Shown piece after piece: positions 36,131-48,124 of a stretch of 64,000 nt of DNA; the stretch's first letter is position 1; each line of letters opens with the position of its first letter. Position numbers and translations under genes: made by a program. The stretch is from contig OW203722.1 of assembly GCA_934045075.1 (NCBI GenBank), positions 13,888,796-13,952,795 of the forward strand, read 5' to 3'. Below the pieces are notes generated by a model. It searched no databases and was not told the DNA's origin. It saw only the letters and a list, made by a program, of their open reading frames with translations. This stretch comes from Yponomeuta sedellus. Its lineage: Eukaryota > Arthropoda > Insecta > Lepidoptera > Yponomeutidae.

Positions 36131-36368
36131 GAAGCGGTGGTAGCGGAGCGGTAAAACGCCGGCTTGTCAATCGGAAGGTCATGGGTCCGAATCTCGCCAT
36201 AAACCAATGACCTTGTTTTCTAAGTTGTGTTTCATTTGTGACGTTATAATAGCAATACCACTCGGTAACCGTGAAGAAAAACATCGTGAGGAAACCCTAG
36301 TGTCTGAAATGTTACTACGTACAATGGCCCAACTATGAGGCCAAGTGCGGAAATCTCAGGTCTAACTA
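36131..36368 (+). repeat. tRNA-headed SINE, family 3, full length
   Basis: The head (gaagcggtggtagcggagcg, B box gggtccgaatctc) has an Asp-like GTC anticodon loop. The body has aataccactcggtaaccgtg, acatcgtgaggaaacc and ends ggaaatctcaggtctaacta. Relatives lie at 42625-42812 and 27597-27735. Confidence 0.75.
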
Positions 36369-37202
36369 ACTAGGCATATTAACGTAAAATATAAAAAAAC
36401 ATATTTTGTAATTGCCGCCATGAAAACATGACTTAAATATGAAATGATTGTAGCTTAAATCGTGCTGTGTTTTTAAATAGTCAGACCGTAATTTCAGATA
36501 CCGGTAGAAATAATTACGCTCACAATAGAACGGCACGTTGTACGGTGCTATGTTAGTCGTAGGTATGCGAATGCACCTATAAATTTTATCGGCTCCGTAG
36601 AGTGAGAAAATTTTTCTTTTGCACCCTCACTTCGGGCATCTAATGATGCTTTACTCCGCAGAGGGTGAGGTCAACTAGTTTTTAATCTGGCGTGAATGAT
36701 TCATTGGTCCAGTGGAGTGGTCAGCTTTGTATACTTTACAGATAATAAACAAAACTGCATGTAGTTTGACATGATCTGTGATTTAGTTAAAAATATCAGT
36801 AAATGAAGTTCAAAAGAGGGTCAAAAAGATCTATGTTGGGCTCAATGACTTATTTACAACATTACTGGGTCATGACTAAATAACATGCCCCATAAATCAA
36901 GCAAATTGAAATTTATCACTGGGCTTATAAAAAGAGGAAATTTAGCGTGTTGATCAAAATATACGCCGCTGCTAATGAAATTAGCTAAAAGTTTAGCCAC
37001 CTGTTCTGGGGGATGAGCGGGGGACACCGCCGGTTCTTGTCGGAATTTACCTACTTGCTTTAATTAGGCTTACGGACGGTCATTTTTCTTGTTTAGCCGT
37101 AATTGATAAAGGGAGAGCGGTAGCCCGAAACCACATCAAGTCCCCGCTCGAACCTGCAACCGACTTTTTTTCATAATTTTTTACTCACTGACCGCACTCT
37201 GC
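36369..37202. other. No identified feature
   Basis: Non-coding. A block at 36605-36672 (gcaccctcact ... gagggtgagg) forms an imperfect hairpin. Confidence 0.3.
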
Positions 37203-37652
37203 CCTCGGGACTATTTAATGTTGGCACCATTATAAATACTCTCTTGATAATATCTGATTACGGTAACATTTTTATCTTTCACTTGCTTTCACGTACTCGT
37301 AGGTATAGTAATATATGTTTGTGCTATATTGATGACTTTTTTTAAGTGTATTGGAAGAAATCAACCAACTAATTGGCCTACGATCACCCCTCCTGCACCT
37401 GACTGCGCCTGTTGTTGCTTAACCCAAGTGATTGACTCCGATCACTCGGTTCGACTAGGCCTCGAGCGTTTCTGCAATTGGCCTATCCTCGGGACTATTT
37501 AATGCTGGTAGCATGATAAATACCCTTTTGATAATATGACACTTTTATCTCTCACTTGTTTTCACGTGCTTGTAGCTATAGCAGTATATATTTGTGCAAT
37601 ATTGGCGAGTTGGTTTTAAGTGCATTGGACGAAATTAACAAATTGGCCTAGA
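37203..37652. repeat. Diverged local duplication, ~284-bp offset
   Basis: The ~170-bp block at 37203-37382 (cctcgggactatttaatgtt to aattggccta) recurs at 37487-37652 with substitutions. Between them lies a family D fragment (37384-37470: cctgcacctgactgcgcctg, tgattgactccgatcactcg). Confidence 0.65.
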
Positions 37653-38974
37653 GCTGGATTGAACAGTAAATTCTCATATCCTTTATTAATGTTTCCCCTT
37701 CACTGAAGGGTGACCGGCGACCCCGCGTAGGGGATGCAACCTCAGCAATTGCGTCAAATCAGCAGTTCCATTGGATTAAATTCGTAACTGCTATAGAAGC
37801 ATAGTTTTTAAACGAGGCCCAGTTTAGGTGCAGTCAGCAAAAACGTAATAAATGATTTCGATTAAATTTTATTGCTTAGAAGTTAAAAAATGGTAATGGG
37901 TTACTTCAAATACCTATTGCATCTCTTTTTTTCCAATAAGTATTTTGTGGGTAGTGCCGGTCGATGTAATGTTTCCTTTTGTGATTCCGTCTGTGGCAGA
38001 CTTTTTGAAAGAAGAGGTTTTCGTCCATAATTTAATTAAGTTTTATTAATGCTTTTCTTTCTTGTTAGAAAGGGTGATCCCAAATAAGATTAGTGAAGTT
38101 AGACCGTGATGAAATAATTATCGAATTATATTTCATTTGCATGAATACTTTTTATCACATCAACCGATTTTTATTGTTGGAAAGGATTAACGGAGTCAAA
38201 AATTACTTCAATTATAATGGTTCCTTGACTAATAACAGAACTCCTTTATTCTTATAATCCCATAAATTTTCTTATAGATCTTGTTTCCCTTCTAGTCGAT
38301 TTTTTATTGAAGTATTTCTTAAAGGTAAATAAATGTAGTTAGTTTTCTCGTGGAGATCGATAAGGTCGAGTGATTTGATTTGACTACGGGGGTCCGCGTC
38401 TTCACAGAGTTTCTTTCCGAGAAAGCGTCTGCGCCTACAAAACTGTCGCAAGACCAATATTGCCGAGGAAATTAGTTTATAAAATGTGGAACAGGAATGA
38501 AAAATACCTAAGGAAAAGTGTGGCGGGAATATTGAAATCAATTCAATTTGCTTGTTACTTTTTTATTATAAGAAATCATCAGCCCGATATAGAATTACCG
38601 TTAAAAAGTGTGTACAGTTCTTGCTGAATATTAAAGCGAAATTTCGTTTGAATATCACAAAGAAGGTTTATAAAATTTGCATATACAATTAAAGCATTAA
38701 TTACTTAGTAGGTAATCGGTTTTGACGAGCTCCTAACTTTCAATTAGCGCAGTAACTACGGAAGCGGAAAATTCGAATCATATTCGCTGGCAAATACTGT
38801 AGGCGTAAGTTTTGGCATATGAATGAATAATTAATGGCCTCCTACTCCAATTTTCTTCTGACACATACTGTAAGACACCAATGTTTATTGACACTAGAGT
38901 GCTGTTTGTTTTGAATGTCAATACGTTTGACTGCTGAACCTGCTACCGAAGGAACAGTCAGTAAACAGCCTATA
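37653..38974. other. No identified feature
   Basis: AT-rich, with no exon or repeat boundary recognised. The - strand frame at 38272-38541 has no splice or codon support. Confidence 0.3.
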
Positions 38975-39172
38975 TATCGATATTGACCCTTGGATGTCTG
39001 TATGTCATGTCCTTGCTTCGCAGGAAGTTTAGTCCATACGCCAAGGGGGCCAAGTCCGGATTGGTGGAGGATTGTAAGATAGTGGCAGGTCTTACTGTCA
39101 GAAGTTATCAAGCCGCCCATAACCCCGCCTCTGACGTAGCTTAACGACAACCGGCACCAACGGCTTAGCGCC
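38975..39172 (-). repeat. Family D retroposon copy
   Basis: It begins gatattgacccttggatgtc and includes gtccggattggtggaggatt and caccaacggcttagcgcc. The early part has a rearranged or deleted segment. Confidence 0.6.
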
Positions 39173-39589
39173 TATATATATAGAGATATTATTTTTTTTG
39201 TTTCAGGTAAGTATCGCAGAAGCACGCGCTGCTCGTAAGTATCGCAAAGATAAACTTAAAAAATGTTTCAGAAAAAATGTCATATTTCAATTCCACTTTA
39301 TAGATAAAGTAAGCAACTAATAGATTAGTTTCTTAAATTATACAAAGCCAGTGGCGATGTGCCAACTCACAGGGTGCAGTCGCTCTGCATCCAATTGCAT
39401 CTCAACCCTAAAATATTAAACGGCGTTGCACGAATACAAATTAACTAAATAAATCAATACCGGCAGCCGAGACATGTACAGCTTCTTTTAACTTGGAGCG
39501 GCGTTGTTTGTCAGAAATTAAATTAAATGCTACTCACTATGTGACTCTGCGCCATTATATGGTATATCTTGAAATCTTGCTCGTGGCCT
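39173..39589. other. No identified feature
   Basis: Non-coding spacer between two family D copies in opposite orientation. Confidence 0.3.
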
Positions 39590-39955
39590 AGTGAAGCGCT
39601 CGTGGCCTACTCAAAGCAAGTGATTGGAATCAATCACTTGAGTTAAGCAACAACAAGCGCGGTCAGGTGCAGGATGGGTGATCGTCCCGTGACTATCGCT
39701 AGTGGCATTTTTCCGAGCGCTTCCGTGCTTCGTAAAGCCGTTGGTATCGGCTGTCACGTAATGGCAGTCGTTAAGCCATGTCAGAGACCTTATGGGCGGC
39801 TTGATAACTTCTGACAGTAAGGCCCGCCACTGTCTTACAATCCTTCACCAACCCGGACTTGGCCCCCGTGGAAGAGTATGGCCTAACCTTCCTGTGATGC
39901 TGGAAGAGACCCGTGCCCCAGCAGTAGGGACATTCAAGGGTTGATATCGATATCT
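39590..39955 (+). repeat. Family D retroposon, longest copy
   Basis: This copy runs from cgtggcctactcaaagcaag through the stem aagtgattggaatcaatcac to the end agcagtagggacattcaagg and gttgatatcgatatc. It shows the tail as a short GAT/ATC repeat. No open frame spans it, so it is a 3' UTR or a non-coding element. Confidence 0.65.
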
Positions 39956-40984
39956 TGAAAAAGGTAACCGTTGTAACAAAAATTTCTAAGGTTATGTTAT
40001 TTTAAAATTTATGCTGTACTTGTGTTATTTCTAATTACGACACGTACTTTTTTACTTGGAGCTCTTTTTTAAATCTTAACTGATTAACCATGATAATATC
40101 AGCGCACTTAACAATCAGTGAAGTAAGTAGGTTTTCCTTTTTTTTTTTTTGCTTTTCTTTCCAGTATTTATTTAATGTTTCTAGCTAAGTGGTGTATAAG
40201 GGTCGACGCGCTCTTGACTGCACTTGCTGATTTTGCACTACTTTAATATCTAAGTAAATATAGACAAACATGAAACGTAATATAATAAACACTGCTTTAA
40301 CAAGTGAATAACTGAATAGTTTCGTCTATGTACAGTGCGTCGACGCGCGTCGGCTAAGTCGGCTAACACAGTATAATTATGTTATTTGCAATGTTATTTT
40401 ATTATTAAGTTATTAAGCTTTTTTTTATTATATACAATGATATTCGTTTAATGAGTTACATGAGTTCACAACTTGTTAATAGTAAACTGTGGATAACGTA
40501 GTGGACTACATGTTTATTAATTCCATAATCTAATTAGTTTTGTAATATGTTAATGTGTAGTTGTTTGTTGTCCCAAATAAAATAAAAATAAAATAAAAAT
40601 AATATTTATTTTAAGGGTACACCGTCTGAATAGACCCAGCTTAAATTTAGTGAATGCCTAATGAACACTTTAGAAAATTAACCCTAATTGAAGCATCTGA
40701 TAGATAATTAGTATGTTTCATAAAATTTATCGTGTTATGGTTCCCGTCGTGATTTTAAGTCCTTAAGAATTGGAAAAGGAAACTTTTCAATATATAGCAG
40801 CAAATTACTCGTTCCTGCTTATGTAACAAATGTTTTCTTTGATTTGTAGAAAAAATCGATCTTTTTTTATTAATAATAAAAACCGACTTCAAAATACAAG
40901 TCTCAAAAAATATGATCTCTTATTTTTAAGTATATATTTGGTGTTATTGTAGTAGTATAATTAAGAGTGCGTGATACTACTATA
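39956..40984. other. No identified gene; minor repeat block
   Basis: AT-rich. 40877-40897 carries the aaaaaccgacttcaaaata block also seen near 27520. Confidence 0.3.
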
Positions 40985-40991
40985 GTACTTA

Positions 40992-41225
40992 ATGACGACC
41001 TGTCTCGCAGCGGTACCGCATCTGCCTACCATGCGAGAGGTCCCGGGTTCGATCCCCGGCTGGGGACTAAGAAAAAAACCCCCAGGTCTTGGATGCTTAC
41101 ATGTTTGTGATGTCGCTGTTTCTGGTACCCACGACACATGGTATCTTAGTGTGGGGCCAGATGCAATGTATGTGTCAGTATGTAAATGTAATGTTATGTT
41201 AATGTATACTCCTCTAAATAAAAAA
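40992..41225 (+). repeat. tRNA-headed SINE, family 5
   Basis: The head carries an A box-like region (gtctcgcagcggtacc) and B box (gggttcgatcccc). The body has tggtacccacgacacatggt and tgtggggccagatgcaatgt, and the tail is atgttatgttaatg. It is the direct-strand relative of 16516-16829. Confidence 0.7.
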
Positions 41226-41300
41226 GTAATTTATCTTCAATCGGATCGGGAATTTTTCTTTTCTTTAATCATTATCTCTTAATTGGAGTATATTTTCGTG

Positions 41301-41394
41301 TTTGTAATACCTTGCCTGGTCACCAAAGCAAAGCGTATCCTCGTTTTGGGACCAATACAAGTGATTGTGTTGCATGGAAGTTATTATTATTAGA
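41301..41394 (+). repeat. SINE family 4 3' half
   Basis: The blocks ttgcctggtcaccaaagcaa and tcgttttgggaccaatacaa, with the tail ttattattattag, match the body and tail of 34244-34440. The head is absent. Confidence 0.6.
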
Positions 41395-41640
41395 TTATAT
41401 TAATTTAATAGGGCGTCCAACCGGCGACATTAAAGTGGAGCTGGGCTGGTCATATCAGTCGAATAGTGGTGACCACAGGTGGGCGATACTGACCACCAAG
41501 TGGGTACCATAATACGAGCATCGAAGTCAAGGCCAGCCTAGAAGACGATGGGCAACATCTGCTGGAGTAGTTTGAGGTGGCCAAAAAACTCTGGACTGTA
41601 GTGAGTGGGGAAGGAAGAAGCACGTAAAAAGAACAAGTTT
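41395..41640 (+). pseudogene. Decayed non-LTR retrotransposon C-terminus
   Basis: Across shifting frames the segment encodes pieces such as WAGHIS and GQPRRRW, which resemble the conserved tail of RTE/jockey-like reverse transcriptase polyproteins. Several frameshifts and stops are present, so it is not functional. Confidence 0.45.
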
Positions 41641-42624
41641 TTTTTAGCACAGCAAGGTAACAAAAGCTAGGACTTTATTGTACTGGGTACAGTTACATCC
41701 AGTTTCTCGAACACAATCGATCTCTATACAACTGTTACATGGCTCCATAATATTCAAAATAAATAAATAAAGGTATTTTCTTTAAATTGTCGTTTTTTAA
41801 AAAGTAGCTTAAAAACCAGTCAGTAAAGTGGTGATTTAAAGGCCCCGCGTTCGAGAATCTAGAATCAAGGAACCTGGGACATAATAGCATTTATGCCACA
41901 AAATGGCCGTTTTAGCGGAAATGCTGTTTGCTCTTGTATTTTCAGCCTTAAGGTCTCGGTTGTGGATCCTAAATTGAGAGATGTTTAAAAAAACAATTTT
42001 TGTAAACAATCTGTAAAAGACGATATTTTTGTACTAAAAGTATCTGTAAAAAATTATATTATTACGTATTTTTGTCATTGGTGGTGCTTGTGCACCTTAA
42101 GGGGGTTCCCTTAACAGCTGTCGGATGTCTGTTTTTTATGGACTTTGGCCAAGTGAGAACTGTTAATTAAATTAAATTAATAGATTGTTGTTGTACTGTC
42201 ACTATCATATTCCGATATTTTACCACCACAAAACACACGACATGCTACCTATGCTTGAGTTGCGCCCCATAAATAAATATCACTTCCCTTTTGGTGGAGT
42301 GTGAGGCTTCCCTCTTAAGTACCTAAGTATTAAATGAAACAATAAAATTAAACTTTGTCCAACGTGCTCAAAGTTCAATCAAGGTTCAAGATACCTTACG
42401 AACGCTGGGTATTGTTCAAGTTTGCCTTGCTATTAAATTGACGTTGTCAACGTCTCCGGCGCACATAATAAGGATCGCTTTCAACTCGCCCTCACCACTG
42501 GGCTCGTAGCAACTTCGATGAGTAAACTTTCCTGTTGTCCAAGCGACGGTGGCTATTTAACTTTTGATATGCGCCATTGCTGGCTTAGCAAGTGTGACTT
42601 CACATCTGACAACGTATTTAATAA
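41641..42624. other. Non-coding, with partial TIR element 'A' similarity
   Basis: 41890-41990 shares aaaatggccgttttagcgga and nearby blocks with TIR element A. Clear ends were not found. The rest is unremarkable. Confidence 0.3.
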
Positions 42625-42812
42625 GCCAGGTAGTGGTGGTAGCGGAACGGTGTAGAACGCCGGTTTTTCAATCGGGAGGCCGTGGGTTCAAACCCCGGCA
42701 TGTATCAATTACTTTGTTTTCTAAGTTATGTGCATTTGTGAAGTTATAGTAGCAATACCACTCGCTGACTGTGAAAGAACACATCGCGAGGAAACCCTAG
42801 CGTCTGCCTTCC
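42625..42812 (+). repeat. tRNA-headed SINE, family 3
   Basis: The head (tagtggtggtagcggaacgg, B box gggttcaaacccc) and body (aataccactcgctgactgtg, acatcgcgaggaaaccctag) match 36131-36368. It is truncated at its 3' end. Confidence 0.7.
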
Positions 42813-43246
42813 AATTCAGAATACAGGCATTGGTTTTTGTATATACGAAAGAAAACAAAGTCAGATAGTGCCAGGTAACCTCACTTCATTCATTTCGTAT
42901 CCCACTATTCCACTTATAATACGTATTAGCAATGTTTTTGAGTATAATGATGTGTGTCATGTAACTATGCGTAAACGTAATACAAGCCTAGAAAACAATA
43001 TCCATATTGAACTTACAAAATTACTACGTTTTTATTCAAGCTTTCGTCATTCATTCATACAACTCACTTTTATTTATAAACTGAAGTTTATACACCAATG
43101 CTATTTTCAAATAAATTCCTGTGTTATACTTCGTGCTTGTAGATCAAGAACGTTATCCACAAGGATAACGTTGGAACAATCCAAACCCACCAACTTATGC
43201 TGTGCGTTGTCCTTGAGAATAATCCTTACAGTTTTATTAAGTAAGT
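42813..43246. other. No identified feature
   Basis: AT-rich. The + strand frame at 42868-43251 lacks splice support and codon bias. Confidence 0.3.
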
Positions 43247-43615
43247 TTTAGATAAGATAAGAATATTCTTTATTACACCAGGAACCGACAAAGCGAAGAA
43301 CCGACAACCGTTGGAGTAAGCGTGTTCTTGAGTGGAGACCGCGACAAGGCAAACGTAGTGTAGGACGCCCTCCGACCAGGTGGGATGACGATCTGCGAAA
43401 AACTGCCGGCACATGCTGGATGCGGCAAGCTGAAGACAGGGCGCTATGGCGCTCATTAGGGGAGGGCTATGTCCAGCAGTGGTCTACATAATATAGCCTG
43501 AAGAAGAAGACACCAGGAAAAGACAAACATAAAATAATAACAAAGATACAGTACAAGTGGCGGCCTTATTGCTTAGAGCAATTTCTAGAGTTAGATTTAC
43601 TAGATCGATAATATC
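43247..43615 (+). repeat. Retroposon 3' tail split by an RTE insertion
   Basis: The left part (ttagataagataagaatatt, ctttattacacca) and right part (caccaggaaaagacaaacat to cggccttattgcttagag) belong to one unit. They are separated by the RTE fragment at 43285-43509. Similar tails occur at 17740, 47239 and 63855. Confidence 0.6.
43285..43509 (+). mobile_element. 5'-truncated RTE-type retrotransposon 3' end
   Basis: The insert is bounded by an exact 10-bp target duplication acaccaggaa at 43275-43284 and 43510-43519. It encodes the C-terminal tail of an RTE-type polyprotein (VGRPPTRWDDDLRKTAG, then CWMRQAEDRALWRSLGEG) and ends in a (GAA)n tail. It is a dead-on-arrival copy and the best-preserved of its family here. 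Confidence 0.8.
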
Positions 43616-44079
43616 CTTTCACAAAATATTTGTTATGAACAATTTACAGAATTCGTGTATGCATGCTTTGTTTACATGCATATAATCCATGTAAACTTCA
43701 CTGTGACGTGCAAGTTTTCCATCTGAGCCATTAACACTATACAAAGCTGCTGAAACGCAGCTTAATTAGAGCCAGTTATGTACAATCTGTGTATATCTCT
43801 ACACATAGACATAGTATAGATTTTAAGGGACCAGTCTATAGTCTGGTTTGGTGTGTCGCAAATCCGCACCATTGTTCCTGTTTGCTGCGGAGGCGTCTAA
43901 ATGATAGGACAATGGCCGCCCGCTACGTCAAATGAATGCCATTGCCATAGCAACGCCAGTACCTACCTGCCTGCCTCCGCCGATACAGGGTGTTGTTAAG
44001 TCTGGTCATGCTATCACTTTTTGGAACGCTATTTTTAGTTTAGGGATCTGTAGCAATGCAACACCTCATAAGAACATAC
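43616..44079. other. No identified feature
   Basis: Non-coding. The GC-richer 43850-43990 has no supported exon. Confidence 0.3.
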
Positions 44080-44175
44080 ATACATAACCTTACGCCTGTA
44101 ACCCAGAAGGGTAGGCAGAGACCAAGGACTGCCACGTGCCACGATCCAGACAGATCACCTTCGCTTCATCAACGT
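44080..44175 (+). repeat. Dispersed repeat fragment (ttacgcctgtaacccagaag type)
   Basis: It matches 47030-47130 and 11716-11830 in order of blocks (cagaagggtaggcagagacc, ccacgatccagacagatcac). Confidence 0.45.
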
Positions 44176-46734
44176 TCATAAGTCGGTGCATGCATAAGAT
44201 ATATGTTTATAAACTACTTTTCAGCTGGAAACTTGCAACTGACCATTACTAATGTTATAAAATTATGACATACAGTCATGCTGGCTATCTAAAGCAGGTT
44301 TCAAACGGAATAACGTGTAATGTAACGTAAAGATGTAGGTAACACGATATTTAACAAAAAATCGCGTAACCTCCTTCTTTATATTACTCCCGAATTACAC
44401 GTTACATCCATCTGGAACTGGCTTAATAAAATCTGATCTGACCAGCGTCGGGCGATTGAATTGTTTACGCAAAACGATCGACTGACCAAATAGAATCGAT
44501 CTAATGATTGATATTACCGAAACTACATTTATACCTACTGTTTTAAGTAAGAGATCAACAATAAAGATACGTTGAAGATACCTAATATTGAAACTACTGA
44601 AATTACATAATTTTTCAGTAACACACTGTATGATATGTTCGTCGCCTCAGAATATATTTATTTGATTAATTCACCCTAATATCTCGATTAATGCGCTCAT
44701 TTAGTCAGGGGATAATAATTTAGGGGAATTCAGAGATCGTGTTCAACTTCCTACGATAAACTATACATTGTACGGTTCTATCCTTTCAGCACCCGAAAAT
44801 GTTTTACTGGGTTTGCTGAAAGTACTTCAGTTATTCGTTTATAATCCCTCTCATTCATAGGATACGCAAGCAACATAATATTTTCAGCACAGGATCTGTC
44901 TGAGGGAGGTGGAATGTTCCAGGCCCTCGGCTGTCTAATGGACGCTGGCCTTCCGCTGGGGAGTCAGAGAGGCATTTAATCTTGCGCTAAATTATGTGTT
45001 GATGTCGGAAACCCGGAAACAGCCCTCCATTCATGCCCCACTCATTTAAGTTTTTATTATCTCCACGTATAAGGTTGTTTTTCGCGTTCTAATATAGCCG
45101 TTCTTATTTACGACGGCTCTTAAAAAAATTTGCCCGTTTTAGTGCGGTTCGGCTAATCCTATCCCAAGAATATTTACAAAGAGAGGGTGGAAAGGGGGAA
45201 AAACAGGTTCGGAACGGTCAACAGGGCCTCTGCAAAGCCGTATTCCCTGATGTAATTACGGCGGACGCGGCTGAGCGGTTCCTCTAACACAATGACCGAT
45301 GCCGATAACGTCCGCCCTGGCTCGGCCAGTCGGTGACGCTGCCTCTCTCGCTTGCTAAGCTCGTTGCAGCACACCCGTCGAGTGCTTGTGATCTGCGAAT
45401 CGAGCTTTAAGTTGAGCAGAACTGCTGATTGATTCTAAGGACAGATTTACATATGCTTATTATTAGACAGTTCTGACGGAAATTGACGTTGTTAAAATTG
45501 TTGCATATATTTAAAAAAAAATAGTTCTTTAGTCTGGCAGCAAAGACTTTATAATAAGATAAACCGAATTACATAAAAAATTATCCCCTTCATTCGCCAA
45601 GGACTTATGTAGACATTATACGCAATGCGTTTAATCGACATCGAATAGCGAGTGTATTCCTAGCTTCAGGGCTCACAGCAGCCTACCACCCGAGGTATAC
45701 TGCGGAAATTCAATAACGTTTGCAGGGAAACGCAGTTACGGCCAATTAAAAGTATGCTACTCGCTCACCGGGTTAGCGCTGCAGGGGCGAATCAAGTTAC
45801 CGGCCCGATGGGGATATACTTTCTAGGCCTAACAAAGAAGAAACTATTCGAGAGATAATTAAAACCGTTCCCGCGGAACTATTTTCATTTACTTGAGCGC
45901 AAATTGTTGTTCTCGAAGAGTTGTATTCGACGCTGCGGTATATCTTGTAACGTTCAAACTATGAGAACTTTGATCTAGTTTTGACGACTATTATCTGGAA
46001 ACCTGGGTCTCTATAGTGACCATCTCGTAACAAGAGCCAAGTATTTCAATTTGTCCAACCATATATATAAATTAATTGCAAAGGACTTCATAATAAGTCA
46101 CTACGAACTACACTGCAATTCAAATACGAATATATTAAACACTTTTACAATCTTACCGGAACTTTCAAATTTACGAAAAAGAGACAAAAATTTCATATGA
46201 AATTAATGTGTTTAATATTTATGAACACAACGTGAATCCTAGAAATAAATCTCACATGGTTGTAGTTCCTGTGCTACAATGTACAAAAAAAATTGTCTTT
46301 GATACCATGTCAAACACAGCATGCAATATAGTAAATTTAACTTATAATGAGGTTGCTTTTGGAGACAGGTCTTCTTTGGTTAGCGCCTGAATGAGACAGT
46401 GTCATTAAATTAAAGTTTCATTTGTCTTCATTTGCTAAACAATAGCAATTATACAAAGCCCCTGAGCGGGCGAGTAATCAAGCGTCCCTTTAATTAAGTA
46501 CAGAAACAGTGCCAAGTAATTGGATCTGAACAACTGAGTAAACAAATCGAAATTGAAGGTAATAAATCTGGCAAACACCTCTTTCAGTTCGCGGCGGGAA
46601 TGCTTCATTAAAGATCATGTGCGTCAAATCACTGCTCATCGAGCGAGACGGGTACTATGTACAGTTGGCCACAACAATAAATCATTTGATTAATATTATA
46701 TTTTTTCGACATTGTTAAAGCGGCTAGGAAGTTG
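44176..46734. other. Non-repetitive stretch, no supported gene
   Basis: GC-richer islands at 44885-45000, 45190-45380 and 45660-45860 are the most conspicuous. One short frame at 44898-44988 ends in TAA after a cag acceptor-like site but cannot be tied to any gene. Conserved non-coding DNA is more likely. Confidence 0.3.
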
Positions 46735-46825
46735 GACGAGACTAACCAGAGACTGGATGGGTTGGCGTGAAAGAGAAAAGGTTTATGCCCAACAGTGAGC
46801 TCTGTTTATAAGCTGACTAGACAGA
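46735..46825 (+). repeat. Possible non-LTR C-terminus and 3' end fragment
   Basis: The segment gactggatgggttggcgtga then gaaaaggtttatgcccaaca resembles the last codons and 3' UTR of RTE/jockey elements. Frames are broken. Confidence 0.35.
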
Positions 46826-47029
46826 TTGGTAGATATATTATCCACTGTGTGCGGAGTTCCTCTCTCTGAAACAGCCCGTGTATGCGTTTGCTTAAGCCAA
46901 GTTCCACGTTCTATTTAGTTATTCGCCTATTCTTCTTTCAAAAGTGAACGCACGCGTCGTTCCAGCGCGTTTCGATAGCGCTGTGTCGATCATGCCGTCT
47001 GGTAATCATACATACAGTTATACAGATAA

Positions 47030-47130
47030 GAATATATATAAACCCATGCCTGTATAGTGGAAGGGTAGGCACAGGGTTTCCCACTTACCACGATGATAAC
47101 AAACCGTTTTCTCCTTATCAATATACATTC
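47030..47130 (+). repeat. Dispersed repeat fragment
   Basis: The blocks acccatgcctgtatagtgga and gggtaggcacagggtttccc, then accacgatgataacaaac, match 44080-44175. Confidence 0.4.
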
Positions 47131-47918
47131 GTTGCTGCGAATATTGTTAATGATTAAACGAACTTACCTGTGTGAAGTTCTATCATTATTATACGAAGTG
47201 CTTCGTCCGAAAGATTAGAACCCACCCACCCTGAGTTAGATTAGATTAGAAAATTCTTTATTGCACAATAAGCATATTTGTACAAAGGCGAGCTTAATAC
47301 TAATGAGTATATGAGTATTAATTATACTCCGTGCTTCGTCCTCAGATTAGAAAAAGAACATTTGTAGATGTTTTAAGTTCAGGTGAAATATTGCAGGACA
47401 ACTACATTAGTTAAACTAATTTATGTCCTTGTATTGTCAACTATTTTTTATGATATATATAAAAAAGGTTGAAACTCATAATCTACGAGCAATAAATTAA
47501 AATACAATAACTAAATTAATAATTATTTTTGCCCCTGCATAAAAGAAACTAACTAGTTTATTGAACTTTAGTAACTTTTCGATTATGCCATAAATCAAAT
47601 ATGTAACTAAGATTTTGTATATTACTAGTAAGATGTTTATTTAGTGTTTAGAACTAAATAAGCAGAATTATTATAGTAAATTATAATAAACATACATATA
47701 AATATATTACATACTACTTACTAAGTTATAATTAAATTAATAAAATAATATTATTAAAGATTAGAAATGAACCCTTTTTGCTACAATTATTAAACATATA
47801 CTAACTACGCCGACAAAACGGTAGAATACGATTAAAAAAATAGTTAGGGTACCTCCTACGCCCTTAATAAGGGATATAATTTTTTTTCTGCCTACATCGT
47901 TGCATAATCATCTCCTAA
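47131..47918. other. AT-rich stretch with a retroposon tail fragment
   Basis: 47239-47290 (gattagaaaattctttattg) is a fragment of the tail family at 43247. Nothing else is identified. Confidence 0.35.
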
Positions 47919-48124
47919 TTCTTCTTCTTCTTCAGGCTATATTATGTATCCACTGCTCGACATAGCCCTCCCCTAATGAGCCCAATAGCGCCCTGTCTTC
48001 AGCTTGCCGCATCCAGCATCTGCCGGCAGTTTTTCGCAGATCGTCATCCCACCCTGGTCGGAGGGCGTCCTACACTACGTTTGCCGAGTCGCGGTCTCCA
48101 CTCAAGAACATGTTGACTCCAACG
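47919..48124 (-). mobile_element. 5'-truncated RTE-type retrotransposon 3' end, reverse strand
   Basis: It begins with a (TTC)n tail and aggctatattatgtatccac, and continues through the complement of the RPPTRWDDDLRK-type tail (tcgtcatcccaccctggtcg). No clear target duplication was found. It belongs to the family at 43285-43509. Confidence 0.7.

Noticed and set aside
44898..44988. Short frame QDLSEGGGMFQALG... after a cag
   Set aside because: The acceptor is ordinary, there is no donor because it ends in a stop, and no family match or codon-bias support exists.
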